DNA of 64,000 nt from contig JAANDG010000111.1 of the NCBI GenBank assembly GCA_036852015.1, positions 248,001-312,000 on the forward strand, in the 5' to 3' direction. Below are positions 12,701 to 23,519 of this stretch, piece by piece (position 1 is the stretch's first letter; each line of letters begins with the position of its first letter). The DNA comes from Pelodera strongyloides. Lineage: Eukaryota > Nematoda > Chromadorea > Rhabditida > Rhabditidae. The position numbers and the translations under genes were made by a program. The notes beneath the pieces were generated by a model, which was given only the letters and a program-made list of their open reading frames with translations, did not search any database and was not told the DNA's origin.

Positions 12701-15700
12701 TATTATGATTCTGATACACTTGTGCCGTTGCGGTGGACAAGTATCGGACTTGCGTGCCGTTCATGTGAACGGCATCCGGGTCATGATTCTCAGCGAACGG
12801 ATTGTTGTTGTTATCCAACCGGGGAGCCAAAAAGTACGTCATTCTGAAAAAACGTAAATCAATAAAGTACAACACCGAAGACCGCAAAATACCATAGCCA
12901 TAGCCATAGAGATTGTTACCGGCATTTTCGAGGATAGCTCGTGTTAGGCACTGTGTCAACGTGTATGGAGAGAAGTTTTTCCAAGAAAAAAATCAAACAT
13001 TTTAGAAAGAAAACAGTAAAAACAGTTCCAGATCAAAAAATCAGAATAAAAAAATAAAAATCAATATATTTTATTTGTTATGAAAGCATACTTGGCGTAC
13101 GTAATTTGTACACGTGTGTAGTCTACAGTATTTTTTATTTTATTACAATATTTTTAAAATTATAATGATCTATGCGAGTGATACTGTGTTTATATATCAC
13201 AAGACACTATACCTCAGCTAGCAACCCTATCTGGGACCCAACACTGAGCACTTGAGTTTTATTCCCAATAAGCCTTTATTCCCATTAGTACAACTACAAC
13301 CTCCATGCACCAGAATTCTCGGGGTGTATATTTTATTCTATTCTATTCAAAACTCTTAGGGCGCGTTCGGGTTGCTCTTTCCGAAAGGAAAACATGCAAA
13401 TTTATCGTTCGGGTTGGCTCGTTTCCGAAAGGATTTAATGCTTTGAGAAAGCCAAAAAAATACAGTATGAATTTGCATGTTTAACCATGCTAATTCATAC
13501 ATTTGCATGTTCAACATGCAAATTCATAAAAGCATTATAGATTAAAGATGTATCATAATTACTAATTAAACTAATTAAACAAACCGTTGAATATTCAAAT
13601 GGCAAGCCAACTGATCCTGTTTCGATGAACCGAGACGAGACAGACACAATTCAAATTAGCATAAGATGTCTATGCTAATTGGTAGAGCAATACGGTAATC
13701 GAAATTTGCATTTCCGCCATGGCAAAATGTAGTGGTATGGCCACATCAACTGAAATGCCGAGATAGAAAATGTAAAAGAAGGGAAAGCCCGGAGCAATTC
13801 TGAACCTAAAAGTAAGATCACTAATATAAATCTGATCGTCAATATGCAGTTTGATTTTTTTTTAGAGTTACATCGTCAACTGCATGAGCCGAGAATGGAA
13901 AAACGACCGGAAACACAAGTGTTTTGGATCACTCGGTGACGCTTTCATTCCCTTCCATGGAGTTGTCTCGAAGGTACGGTAGCGGCTGCTCGCTTTTGCT
14001 TTTGATAAAGGCTACGGTAGCCAAATGCTGGCTCGTCTCGGTCTAGAAGTCTAGTCTAGCATATATTGCGTGAATTGCGTCTATATTTTGCAAAGTTCAC
14101 TACGTTCTGTGATTCCGATGAGTTCGGTGTGTTCTGTGATAAAACTGATAAGTTACAGCTGTTTGTGTGTTGTCAATAACCTATACAAGGCTATGTAAAC
14201 TGCAATTGCAGCGCAAAAATGTCCATGTGAACCATAGAGGATCAGCTCCCCCGTCTAGGCGGCTTCCTCCACATGCGCCACTAATTAGAACTGCAGTATT
14301 CCTTGGATAGATTCAGTCATACATGAGACTGCCATTCCAGGATCTTCGATGTGACGGAATCTTCTGCCCGCCTACTACAGAATGTGTTGCAAGTTCATCT
14401 AGCACAGGACCGGTCCGATGTGGTTGCCAGAAAGGATACAATTCGACTGGAGTCAACAGGGACAATATGAATCGATTTATCGATATTTGTCAAGGTAGCA
14501 GGTTTATATTTCGAGGAGAAATTATGTAGTAGCTTTACAAGGTTTACAGCTTCAGTTCATGAGATCGAAAATAGGGTCGCACAACATGAGTTCGGCTTGG
14601 ACCAGGATGGTAACCTTGAAACCACTATATTACTGAGCGTGGGGAGACCTCTGAAGATAGCCAGAAGCGTCGAGCAATTTGCCGTCGTCTTCTAAGCTCA
14701 GAACTTTTTCGTGGAGAACCACCACTCGAAAAAATACACGGGAAACCAAAAACCCCGATATGGCCCCGATCAATACCCTCAAAAAATCCGGTCTTGTTCG
14801 GGGCCATCATATATCGGTGTTTTCTGGAAAATAATCGGGGCTAGTCGGGGTTTCCAGTTTCCACTTTCCTGTGAGAGCACGCACGCTCTTGATTTTTGTA
14901 CACGAATACTTTCATTTCAGATATTGATGAATGTGGCATCACTTCGACAATTTGTCCTGAGACGACGGCGTGCAAGAATCTTTTGGGTGGTTACGAATGC
15001 ATCGAAACACCATGTGCACGTGTGACATGCCCAGGTGGGAAATAGCCTTTTACTTATTTATTTTCCCTTTTTACTATCTAAATTTTATTATATAAACGTC
15101 TTTTAATTCAATGACAAATGATAAGTTTTCAGGCTACGCAAGCTGTGTATCGGACAGGGCGGATTTCTACACTTGCGAGTGTAGCTGGTTTTACAGCGCC
15201 GGCTGTACTTCTGGTAAGACATGCAATATAAGGTAGAACTACTTTTCTATGACTGAAACTACACACTGTAGGTAGGGTTACCACGCTTAGCTTGAAAATA
15301 CAATAGTAGTTCTTAGTTGTACAACCTTCAGAAAGCCGCTTTACAGTATAGTATCTATTTATCCGAAGACGTCGAGCAGTTTTTCATCTGGAACTCGTCG
15401 CCTGTGCTCAGGACCTCTGCCCTCTGCGGAACATGCCATTAGCAAAGCAAACCTTGTATTTGAACTCCCTTGAATAAAGGTGCATGCGCTCTCGAAGCGT
15501 AAAAGTTTTTTTTTTTGATTTAATTTTTAATTTCAGTCTGGCCTCTCGTGATGCTTCTTCTCGCCATTCTGTTCTTCATTCTCCTAGTACTTTTGATCGT
15601 GGCACTGATCATTTCCCGCCTCCGAGCACGCACCGGACTGTCAGTATTTTGAGTATGTATATGTTACATAAAATGGTACAAAATTAGTAAATAGCGCACC

Positions 15701-16350
15701 AACCACCAAGCCGTACCAACCAAGCAGTACCGTACCATTTCGCACACGCAAACGCAAAGGGAATTGGTTTAAAATTGAACAATTGGTGTGCCCATCATAA
15801 TAACTACATTTCAGGTATCGCGTTGATCCGGTTGGCGCGCAGTAAGTCCTTTATTAACTTCTGAATTCCCCATCTTTGTGGAATTAATACGAGCTAACGG
15901 TTGTCTCCTTCAAGCTTCTGTTCCTTAATTAGCTTAGGTTAAAAAAAATAAAAGATAAAGTGTACCGGGTTATAACAACCGAATCCGCAGAAACGGTGCA
16001 CCGGGGTCCGGTTCATTTCTGAAGCCTGACGACCTGGCCTTTAAACTTCCCGGAGGCCAATTTTCTCGGGAATCCGATTTATCTCCGCCGGTTTTTACCC
16101 AGCTACCAACTTTTACACCTTGGTGTTTTTGGTGATTAGCTTAGTTACTGTATGTTATTTTGGTAATTTGTACAACTTCTTATTTAGGACCTTACCATTC
16201 CCGGATCGCAAGAACGAAAACGATAGACAATCTGCATACGAGCCAAATGATAAATTCGGAGCGCCAAATATAATGCACGGAATAGAATTATCTGAAGTTA
16301 GACGAAAGTCAACCATTAGCACTTTTGACGATCGCCATTTATTGTATTGA
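5760..16350 (+). CDS. EGF/SEA-domain single-pass membrane protein, multi-exon; hosts an antisense nested gene
   Basis: Exons with agreeing splice phases: 5760-5903, 6406-6524, 6996-7118, 7487-7632, 8042-8206, 8567-8704, 14341-14494, 14921-15034, 15133-15213, 15537-15639, 15815-15841, 16188-16350. The first exon is Thr/Ser/Asn-rich and mucin-like, and probably uses a GC donor (GCAAGT at 5904). The next three carry EGF-like modules, e.g. [14 protein letters not shown]. Exons at 8042 and 8567 form a SEA domain with the autocleavage motif EGSLIVNL. Then follow an EGF module, a calcium-binding-type one (DIDECG), a short Cys-rich piece, a transmembrane helix ([20 protein letters not shown]) and a cytoplasmic tail ending RHLLY. 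It is inferred to act at the cell surface. Nematode MUP-4/MUA-3 share EGF, SEA and TM parts but are far larger, so orthology is not claimed. Oddities: an apparent one-base frameshift near 6436, an uncertain 7632/8042 junction and no identified signal-peptide exon. Confidence 0.85.
6294..6345 (+). CDS. Possible small optional exon of the EGF/SEA gene
   Basis: TTTATCAG acceptor before 6294 and AAT|GTAAGG donor near 6345. With the phase of the 5903 donor it reads [15 protein letters not shown], a low-complexity linker in keeping with the mucin-like start. Its out-phase does not fit the next EGF exon unless the GCAG|GTGGCA donor inside it is used. Weak. Confidence 0.25.
6664..6710. repeat. (AT)n microsatellite
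   Basis: About 47 bases of alternating A and T in the intron after the first EGF exon of the membrane-protein gene. Confidence 0.95.
7831..7967. mobile_element. MITE family E, copy 1
   Basis: Terminal inverted repeats TGGCCATATTCACCACTC and GAGTGGTGAATATGGCC enclose a GGGGAA/TTCCCC-rich centre. A second copy lies at 24406-24539. No coding capacity. It sits in an intron of the EGF/SEA gene. Confidence 0.8.
9443..12842 (-). CDS. ceh-18: POU-homeobox transcription factor, ceh-18-like, complete
   Basis: Eight exons, transcribed leftwards: 12842-12606, 12258-12153, 11728-11642, 11326-11259, 10725-10666, 10376-10258, 9957-9891, 9568-9443; 870 nt including TGA, 289 aa, every junction in phase. The POU-specific domain spans about residues 97-166 (starting [13 protein letters not shown], with [20 protein letters not shown]). 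A linker of about 38 residues follows, and the homeodomain spans about 205-262 ([29 protein letters not shown], then [15 protein letters not shown] with the class-defining Cys after WF). Such proteins are nuclear and bind octamer DNA. The KMRR end and short tail resemble nematode CEH-18, known for gonad sheath and epidermal roles, though the POU-specific half is closer to the general POU2/3 pattern. TTTTTTCAG directly before the ATG suits spliced-leader addition or a 5' UTR intron. The gene lies wholly inside an intron of the oppositely oriented EGF/SEA gene. Confidence 0.93.
10051..10101. other. Perfect 21-bp hairpin in a ceh-18 intron
   Basis: Arms 10051-10071 and 10081-10101 are exact reverse complements around a 9-base loop (AATGTCCAA). 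Pairing resumes for three more pairs outside one A/C mismatch. It could be a small-RNA precursor or the remnant of a very short foldback element. Confidence 0.7.
11888..12083. mobile_element. Foldback repeat family G, copy 1
   Basis: CACTTGCGAAAATG with TGTCCATGT near the left edge and ACATGGACATTGTCATTTTCGCAAGTG at the right edge are inverted copies. The inside carries CTGCGGGACCTTGT. A second, diverged copy lies at about 44413-44610. It sits in ceh-18 intron 2. Confidence 0.65.
12336..12515. mobile_element. MITE family A, copy 1
   Basis: TTAAAGCGAAATACCGGCCG at the left edge and CGGCCGGTATTTCGCTTCAA at the right form about 35-bp terminal inverted repeats. 180 bp, no coding capacity, in ceh-18 intron 1. 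Confidence 0.85.
12843..14340. other. 5' flank of ceh-18, also intron of the EGF/SEA gene
   Basis: No coding exon seen. 13370-13540 holds a short direct duplication around TTTCCGAAAGG and clustered octamer motifs, listed separately. Read as promoter or regulatory DNA of the minus-strand POU gene by position only. Confidence 0.45.
13394..13711. promoter_or_regulatory. Cluster of five exact octamer (ATGCAAAT) sites upstream of ceh-18
   Basis: ATGCAAAT or its complement occurs at 13394-13401, 13471-13478, 13501-13508, 13516-13523 and 13704-13711, about 0.55-0.87 kb upstream of the ceh-18 start. The octamer is the classical POU-protein target, so feedback on its own gene is an inference. Part of the cluster lies in locally repetitive sequence, which could produce it without function. 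Confidence 0.45.
15361..15475 (-). repeat. Interspersed repeat N, copy 1
   Basis: The reverse complement shares TGTTCCGCAGAGG, GGCGACGAGTTCCAGATG and CGACGTCTTCGG with 63716-63835, and weaker stretches with 55651-55730. It lies in an intron of the EGF/SEA gene just before the transmembrane exon. Confidence 0.6.
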
Positions 16351-16699
16351 TCAAGATTAATGAAAATTATTGATTAGTAAATTACAAAAATCCATTTCTT
16401 GTTTCATGTGCTAGACACCGTATATCACAGTCACTTGGGCTAACAATAAATTCTACGATAGGTTAGTTCATTTCTATAATTCTTTACAAATAGTCACCGC
16501 TAGAGTTTCTTCTGCTCACAATTAGTGTTTTGTATATTTTCATTTTGTCGATCTTGATGTTTGAAAACATTATCACTCATTTTTTGTGAACAGTTTGTTG
16601 TATTGTTTTATTTTCATTCTGTCGATGTTTCACTTATTATTTATTTACGATGTTTAACAAAAATATAGTATGTAAAGATTATAATATAACAAAGTGCAG

Positions 16700-16707
16700 A
16701 ACGAATA
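16700..16707 (+). terminator. Candidate polyadenylation signal of the EGF/SEA gene
   Basis: AATAAA within CGAATAAACAT, about 350 bases after the stop codon. An earlier AATAAA near 16446 is an alternative. Confidence 0.4.
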
Positions 16708-16828
16708 AACATATCGATTAGCTTCTTTCAGTTCTCCCAAATAGGAAAATGGTCGCAATGCAATATAATAGGTACTCGGTACTATCCTATAAAAGCTTCA
16801 CATCGTTGGACGTTCAAGATGAAAAAAT

Positions 16829-16897
16829 TGTGTTTCTGTGTGTGTGTGTGTCGGTGTGTGTGTGTGTGTGTGTGTGGTGTGTGTCAGTGTGTGTTAG
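16829..16897. repeat. (TG)n repeat
   Basis: Nearly pure TG dinucleotides with a few interruptions, just 5' of the G tract. Confidence 0.9.
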
Positions 16898-16971
16898 TAG
16901 TTTGGCCACAAATTCCCCCCTCTTGGAGGGCAGTTGTAAAGGGGCATTTTTGCTCAACAAAGGTCATTGTA

Positions 16972-17035
16972 GGGGGGGGGGGGGGGGTGGGGGGGGGGGT
17001 GGGGGGGGGGGGGGGGGGGGGGGGGTGGGGGGGGG

Positions 17036-17075
<40 letters not shown>

Positions 17076-17099
17076 GGGGGGGGGGGGGGGGGGGGGGGT

Positions 17100-17193
<94 letters not shown>

Positions 17194-17238
17194 GGGGGGG
17201 GGGGGGGGGGGGGGGGGTGGGGGGGGCTGGGGGGGGGG
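16972..17238. repeat. 267-bp near-pure poly(G) tract
   Basis: G on the plus strand for about 267 bases with roughly a dozen single T or C interruptions. It is flanked by imperfect direct repeats containing GTAAAGG...TTTTTGCTC...AAAGGTCATTGT at about 16935-16971 and 17244-17286. Length and purity may be affected by assembly. Confidence 0.85.
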
Positions 17239-17373
17239 TTTTTGTAAAGGAATTGCTTTTTGCTCCACAGAAAAGGTCATTGTTGAGCAAAAAGACAAAC
17301 TAATGCACGTATACAAATTAAGTCTGTAAGACGTCTAGTCTTTGGCCCTTGTGCATCTTTAGACAGAAGTAAT

Positions 17374-17562
17374 TTAAAGCGAAATACACGCCGGTTTCCG
17401 AAACGCATCATGGACAACTGAATTCTTACGTATTTATGCTAAATCACTCGAATTTAGCTCGATTTTTTATTCTACTTTATGTTCATTTGCGTAACGTAAG
17501 CTGCATACGAATTGCTGGTGTATCGACGGTGTTTCAAAAGCCGGCCGGTATTTCGCTTGAAA
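17374..17562. mobile_element. MITE family A, copy 2
   Basis: TTAAAGCGAAATACACGCCG at the left and GCCGGCCGGTATTTCGCTTG at the right, inverted. The interior shares TTACGTATTTATGC and TCGATTTTTTATTCTA with the other copies. Intergenic. Confidence 0.85.
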
Positions 17563-18220
17563 TGTTATTTATTTAGTTATCTCGAAACTGTCACATGTTT
17601 CTGTGGAAAGTAATTTTTTAGTTAAATTACGAGCACTATATTACCAATAAGATTATAAAATAGTGGACACCAGCGCTTTAAAATTCTCATATTTGGCTGG
17701 GTTTTATTGAATATATAAAGTAGTAAACAGTTGAAATGGAAATTTGTATTATCTCGTAAATTTCATTGGTAATGTAGTAATGGGTTTCCTTAGAAACCTT
17801 TGCTGCAATATTAATATACATAACGTCTGAACACATCGAGCAACAGTTCGTTCCGATTAATACTCTGATAAAACACGCTACCGCGTATAAAGGGAGTACA
17901 CCGTTGCGTGATGGCGGACCAGTTAGGGTACGGCGCGTCGTCAGGAGTAGCGAAAATGTGCCCAAATCAGTTGTGTATTTGGCGCATGAAGGGCGCCGCA
18001 GGGCTTCCAAGAGCGCGCCCGCGAATTACAAACCGGCATGTCGTTTAAAGGGATAGGTTCATCTCAAATCACCCCTCTTTTTATTGTTTTTATTAATAAT
18101 AGCACAACTATCATTCACAATGAGAATTAAATCAATCACAGAAATATACGCCTCGCAGAAGAAGCTTCCTTTATTGGAAACAGGTGATCGGAAGCCAAAA
18201 TCTCAACGCAAAAACTAACA

Positions 18221-18355
18221 CCGTACACAGATCGGGCGGGCTAATGGCAATTAGCCAAGTGCGATTAAATGATACTACACCGTGGGAAATAATGTCCAGC
18301 AGAGTGTAGTTTGTAACTTGGCTAATTGACATTAGCCCGCGCGATCTGTGTACGG
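18221..18355. mobile_element. Foldback element F
   Basis: CCGTACACAGATCGGGCGGG at the left is inverted as CCCGCGCGATCTGTGTACGG at the right. Both arms carry GGCTAAT/ATTAGCC inside. Arms about 45 bp, no coding capacity. Confidence 0.75.
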
Positions 18356-18487
18356 TATTTGGGTTCATGTTTCATTTCGCATGAAAAGTACGCGTTACTA
18401 TACTCATAAAAACATTTTTGTTCCCATACTATTCTATGGTTAATCTGAAATCTGATAAACTTAAAAGTTTCACTTTCTTTGTCATTC

Positions 18488-18857
18488 TTAAAGGGATCAG
18501 CTCACCTTAAATTGTTTCTGTTTTTTTTTTTGTTTCTTTATTTTCTATAAGGAATAGTAAAAATTTGGAATACAAAAAGTAGTGTTGAATATTTCAATAC
18601 TCACGAAGATATTGGGTGATAAAGTGGTGGATTGATCGGGCCGAAATGCAAAAAGGGCAATTGTCCTGCCTTGTTTGTATAGGATAATTGCCCTTTTTGC
18701 ATTTCGGCCCGATCAATCCACCACTTTATCACCCAAATATCTTCGTGAGTATTGAAATTGAACACTACTTTTTCTATTCCAAATTTTTATTATCCCTTAG
18801 AGAAAATAAAGAAACAAAAAAAAACAGACACAATTTAAGGTGAGCTGATCCCTTTAA
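18488..18857. mobile_element. 370-bp near-perfect palindromic element D
   Basis: Starts TTAAAGGGATCAGCTCACC and ends GGTGAGCTGATCCCTTTAA. The arms of about 170 bp match almost throughout and include GGGCCGAAATGCAAAAAGGG inverted around a short centre near 18665-18685. It shares TTAAAG ends with the A, B and C families. Intergenic. Confidence 0.9.
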
Positions 18858-19724
18858 ACAGATATCCGCATATCATTCAATTCATCACGTGCGCAATAAT
18901 TTATCTTTTCGCCTTCTTTGTGTTCTATGAAAATTTTTATTTTGTGGGCTTTTTGGCACTACTTGGAAGAAGGAATTTGGCTTTGGCCGCCTGGGCCCTG
19001 GATAGAAGCATCGATTGAGGCCCTATGGCCTATAGGGGCGCCTTGAACCTAGTTTCGCCCCTAATATGTCGGGCTAGGCCTTAAAAGCCTGGGCCGCAAC
19101 TTTTTGGCGCAATTGCCCTTTTTGTGCACGTTAATAACTAGGCTATTTGACAAGGAAGCACTATTATTAATAGATTAACATTCAGTTGCTAGATGCTTGC
19201 TTTTTTGTTACTTTATTCGTATTAAACTGAGTGTGGTGTTACTGTTTTGCTAAATATTCACTAAATTTCTTGGCTTGCTCTTTTACAGAGAAACCCTTTA
19301 AAAGTTGTTGTTTGTTTTAGGGGTAATTAATTATTAATATCGTAATTATTATGAGCTAATTACATGTTGAAAATTGTAAATTACAGTTTTACTTTCTAGA
19401 ATAGATGTATAATTACAGGCTTGACATTGTTGTCTATTATTATGAGAGTGTGGGGACTTATTATCCTTTTAAATCGTTTTATTCTTAATTTAATTGGTAT
19501 ATTTTTAGACCTTTTGGATTATATCTATTTATATACGCTGTTTATTTTTAAGAGCATAAATATGTATATGGCCTCAGCACATGGCTTAGTGCGGGTGGTG
19601 AACCGTTGTTTGCCACTACCTAGCACAATGTAGAGTCTGTTTACTACAGTAAGATTTCAGGAAAATCCCAAATGTAAAAAAAAACTTTGTCTGATTTTAT
19701 TAGATTACTGTCTTATTTTGTATG

Positions 19725-19756
19725 TTCGAAGAGCCCTACGGGCTCTTCTCCGAAGT
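19725..19756. repeat. GAAGAGCCCTACGGGCTC repeat motif
   Basis: A 9-bp inverted repeat (GAAGAGCCC/GGGCTCTTC) that also occurs, reverse-complemented with adjacent GTTCG, at 3003-3023. Probably a short dispersed repeat. Confidence 0.4.
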
Positions 19757-20645
19757 TCAAAGCACGAGGCGTTACAAAATACAATTTCCCTTGAAATTTA
19801 ACGAACATAAGCTTTAACAGAAAACTCCTGTGTGTTCTTTTGTATTCCGACTCACGTGAATGAAATTTTTCCCGTAAAATTTAACGAAAATTTTAGAAAC
19901 CTCCATTTGGTTACTTTTGTACCCCTACTCACGTGAATGAAATTGTAGAAGGAAAATAATAAATCCGCCCACTTACAGTAAAATTGTATTTTCCATACAT
20001 TTTTTCAAATTTATACAAAAGTTAAGTAACATTGGAAACCTCACTGTATATTTTGGTAATATAGCAGTTTTTCGTTTTGGAACGCCTCGTTTCATAATTT
20101 TATTTTCCTTTTTGCGCTATTTTCATAAACATATTGTCATTCTTTGAGCTTAGGGCAGCGAAAATCCGTTAATACGGAAATCCGACGATGAGTTTGTATA
20201 TCGACTGTTTTAGATTTTGCTCTAAATGTCCACATTGTAAATAGTGTTGAGATTGAAAATTTATGTATTTAGAAAGGCTACTATGTGCGCTATGAAAGAC
20301 ATAGCGCAACTGTGCCATTGGCATTTCATGCGTACGTCAGTCACGTGTACGCGAAAAATTCTCTGTTACAAATACCGCGCACTGGCATTCCTACGCGCAC
20401 TCCTGGACTGCGGCCAAAAATTGCGTGTGCCGCCACCATTTGGCTCACCTTTTTTGTAACCGCTCATAGCCTATTGATAAATAGATACGTACTGACTCCT
20501 GAGCACTTTGCCTCGTAACTATTCTGTTCATGAAAACAATGTACTTACGCATAAAACCAGTTATTTTTCTAAATAGAAACGTGAGTCTGTATTGCTTTGA
20601 ACATTAGTTTCTAGAAAACACTTCACCTGCTTACTAGTTTACTGT

Positions 20646-20802
20646 TTAAAGCGAAATAGGGGCCGGTTTTTGAAACACGTCGAGTGTGCAGCTTATGCAA
20701 ATGAACATAAATTAGAATAAAAAATCGAGCTAAATTCGAGAAAATTAGCATAAATACGTAAGAATTCAGTTGTGCAGAAACCGGCCGGTATTTCGCTTTA
20801 AA
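20646..20802. mobile_element. MITE family A, copy 3
   Basis: TTAAAGCGAAATAGGGGCCG to CCGGCCGGTATTTCGCTTTA inverted ends. The interior ATCGAGCTAAATTCGA is in the orientation opposite to copy 2. Confidence 0.85.
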
Positions 20803-23347
20803 TTAAAACTAAAGATAAAGTGCACCCCGTTTACCGTTTAGCAGTGACAATTAACAACTCCTTGCCAGTGGGACGACTTACATGAACATGAGTCTGCATA
20901 ACTGATATCATATCCGCTACCAACATGTTGTACGTCGCTTTTCATTTTATTACCAACATCTACTAATTATTTGTCACTTTTCGTCTTATTCTATGCATTT
21001 CTCCTTTGTTTTTCTTAGTTTTTCAATATTTTCCGCCCTCCCTAAAGAGTTTATAGAGTATTAATAATTTATGACTTTCCCATGAAGCTTTTTGGGCACG
21101 TGCGAATATTGATGTGTTAGTCATGAGCTTATATATTTCTTCTAATTTACGTTTCTAATAAAGTAATTACTAAAGTAAATCTTGAAGCTATTGTCGTTTG
21201 ACTTTGATTAAAACCTGCAAAATATCAGTGTTAGCCCTAGTCTAAAAACAATTTGTAATCATTGTCTGCTGGTACCCAAATTTGATCCAATTTTTAATTT
21301 GTTAGCGCTAATCGCTAACATAGTTACATACTAACATACTTTGGGTTACATCCAAATCACGTTTTTTTTCAATGTCCACTTCTTATGCTTTCCTTTGCCC
21401 GAATTTCGAGTTAGCTCCTTTTCGCGGATTTGGCTCCTTTTCGTGCGATACTCGCGCACATGAACTGTCTGCCGGGAGAATGCGGCGCTCACTATTTCCA
21501 TCGCCGCTCGCACGCGCCGCTCATTGGCCGCTTATTTTTAAATTTTCACACTGCTGCATTTAAGTCTACCTATGAAATGTCATGATCCGCCATAAGTGTA
21601 TACGGAATTAACCAGTCCAGTTTAGCATTTTTTATCTTTTTGATTGTTTTTCCGATCTTTTCTGTAAAAATAGCAAAGTTGTGGATTTATTTTCCGAGAA
21701 GTAATTGGCTCTCATTATAGATAGAAAGTGGTAAACATGCCGTAAAATCTAGATTTCTGCATTAGAAAGGAGATATAATACTACTAATCTTCTTTGCCTT
21801 TTTGTGTTGAAGGGACAGCTCTAGAGATTTTTGTTGAGAAACTATTTTTTCTTTCTATTAGTCTCTTTTTACTTTCTTTTTCTATTTTTTTCTCTTATTT
21901 TTTCTCTTACCAGGTTTGCCTAAACAAAGTTAGTAAAAGAATATCTACATCTATAAATATTAATACAGCAATGTTACTATTATTATTAAAAAGTGCCTGA
22001 ATGATAGACATGTTCAATGTAAAGTTACCGAAAGGGAATAGAATAGTTGCCAAACAGAAAAACCGTCGTCGTGGCCTGTCACTGGTTTTCACCGAGAAAA
22101 ACCGTTTGGTGATTTGGTAAATGGTTGGTGACCAGTTGATGACTGTTTTCGATGAAAACTTGGTCACCACATGGTCACGAAGTGGTCACCAAATGGCCCA
22201 CGAAAAAAACCCAACCATTTTCCTATGGAGTGTGTGCTAGATAGTTGCTAATTGTGTTCTACATATGTCTGTAGTTGCGCGAAGAATACTAATGCCCTAC
22301 TATATAATTGTTCTTAATTTTTTCTTAATTTACTAATGGACCATAGACCTAGTTCCTATACTTCGTTGTGAATTTTCAGCAAAAACGCCTCTTCAATTTT
22401 TTTTTATTATTTTTGATTTTAGCTTTTCTTCAACTGTCTTTTAGATTATGTAATATGCATAATAGTTCTAAACTAATACGGATGGCTTTTTGACAAAACT
22501 TGATATATTTTTATGCCAAATATCCAGAAAGTTTCTAAGCCAACGTGACAGACGCTTGATTGTTTCTGCAGTGATTTCCATGGAAAAGAACGAAATTAAT
22601 TGAAACCAGGTGCAATTTTATAAGCACCGGGCTCAAATAGAATTTAAAAAAGACTAGACTAATCTTGAAAATAAACAGCTTTCGTTTTTTAATACGAATA
22701 ATTTTTAGTATGGGTAATTATTTTTTTATCTGGATACTTTATTAGGTTCTCTAGAAGGTAAAACTATTGAGTTTAATTGCGATCCTTGCAGTTATAGTTA
22801 TATGATTGTCACTAACGTGTTTGTGTACTAACACTTTTTAAACAGGCACCCTTCAATTTCCGAAACGACCTCAATTCATAATTGTTATTAGTTTCACAAT
22901 GTACTTTTATATCCTGACATCACGAATTTTCCGTTTTTCATTCGTTTTGCGCACATAATTCTACTGGTTTTCGTTGTATTTTCGATTTATTTTTGGGGGG
23001 AAATCCCCTAATAAAAGCATTTTTCAGACACAAATTAGCACGGTGCGGCACCCCGGTCAGCACAACATTTGCACAGGTCCACCGTGGATAGCACAACAGA
23101 AGCTGATTCGACATACAAGTAGGTAGGTTATTGATTTGTTTCTTTACTTACCGTATTTTTTGCCGCTTATTCCCTAATTTGGATGTACTGTGGATGTAGC
23201 ATCTTGTTTGCGGAGCAGTTTATCATTCTCACTTTAGTTCACGGTAGTAGGAAGGTAGTAGGAACTACTCTAATTGCCTAATGCCTAATGAGACGACTAG
23301 GCACGAGACTCGGGGAGGGGTATTCACACGACTTCACAGATTATATA

Positions 23348-23519
23348 TTAAAGCGAAATGCTAGCCTCATTGGAAAATTTGCATATGATAAGCAAATCCT
23401 ATGTATCCTAAGCTAATTTTGTACGATCGTCCACGGCAATCGTACAAAATTAGCATAGGATACATAGGATTTGCTTATCATATGCAAATTTTCCAAAGAG
23501 GCTAGCATTTCGCTTTAAA
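23348..23519. mobile_element. Palindromic MITE family C, copy 1 (172 bp)
   Basis: An almost perfect palindrome: TTAAAGCGAAATGCTAGCC at the left, GGCTAGCATTTCGCTTTAA at the right, GTACGATCGTCCACGGCAAT at the centre. Copy 2, also 172 bp, lies at 37553. Both arms carry an octamer (ATTTGCAT/ATGCAAAT). Confidence 0.9.

Noticed and set aside
16749..17316. Glycine-rich and proline-rich open frames on both strands
   Set aside because: They are translations of the G tract; any frame through it stays open.
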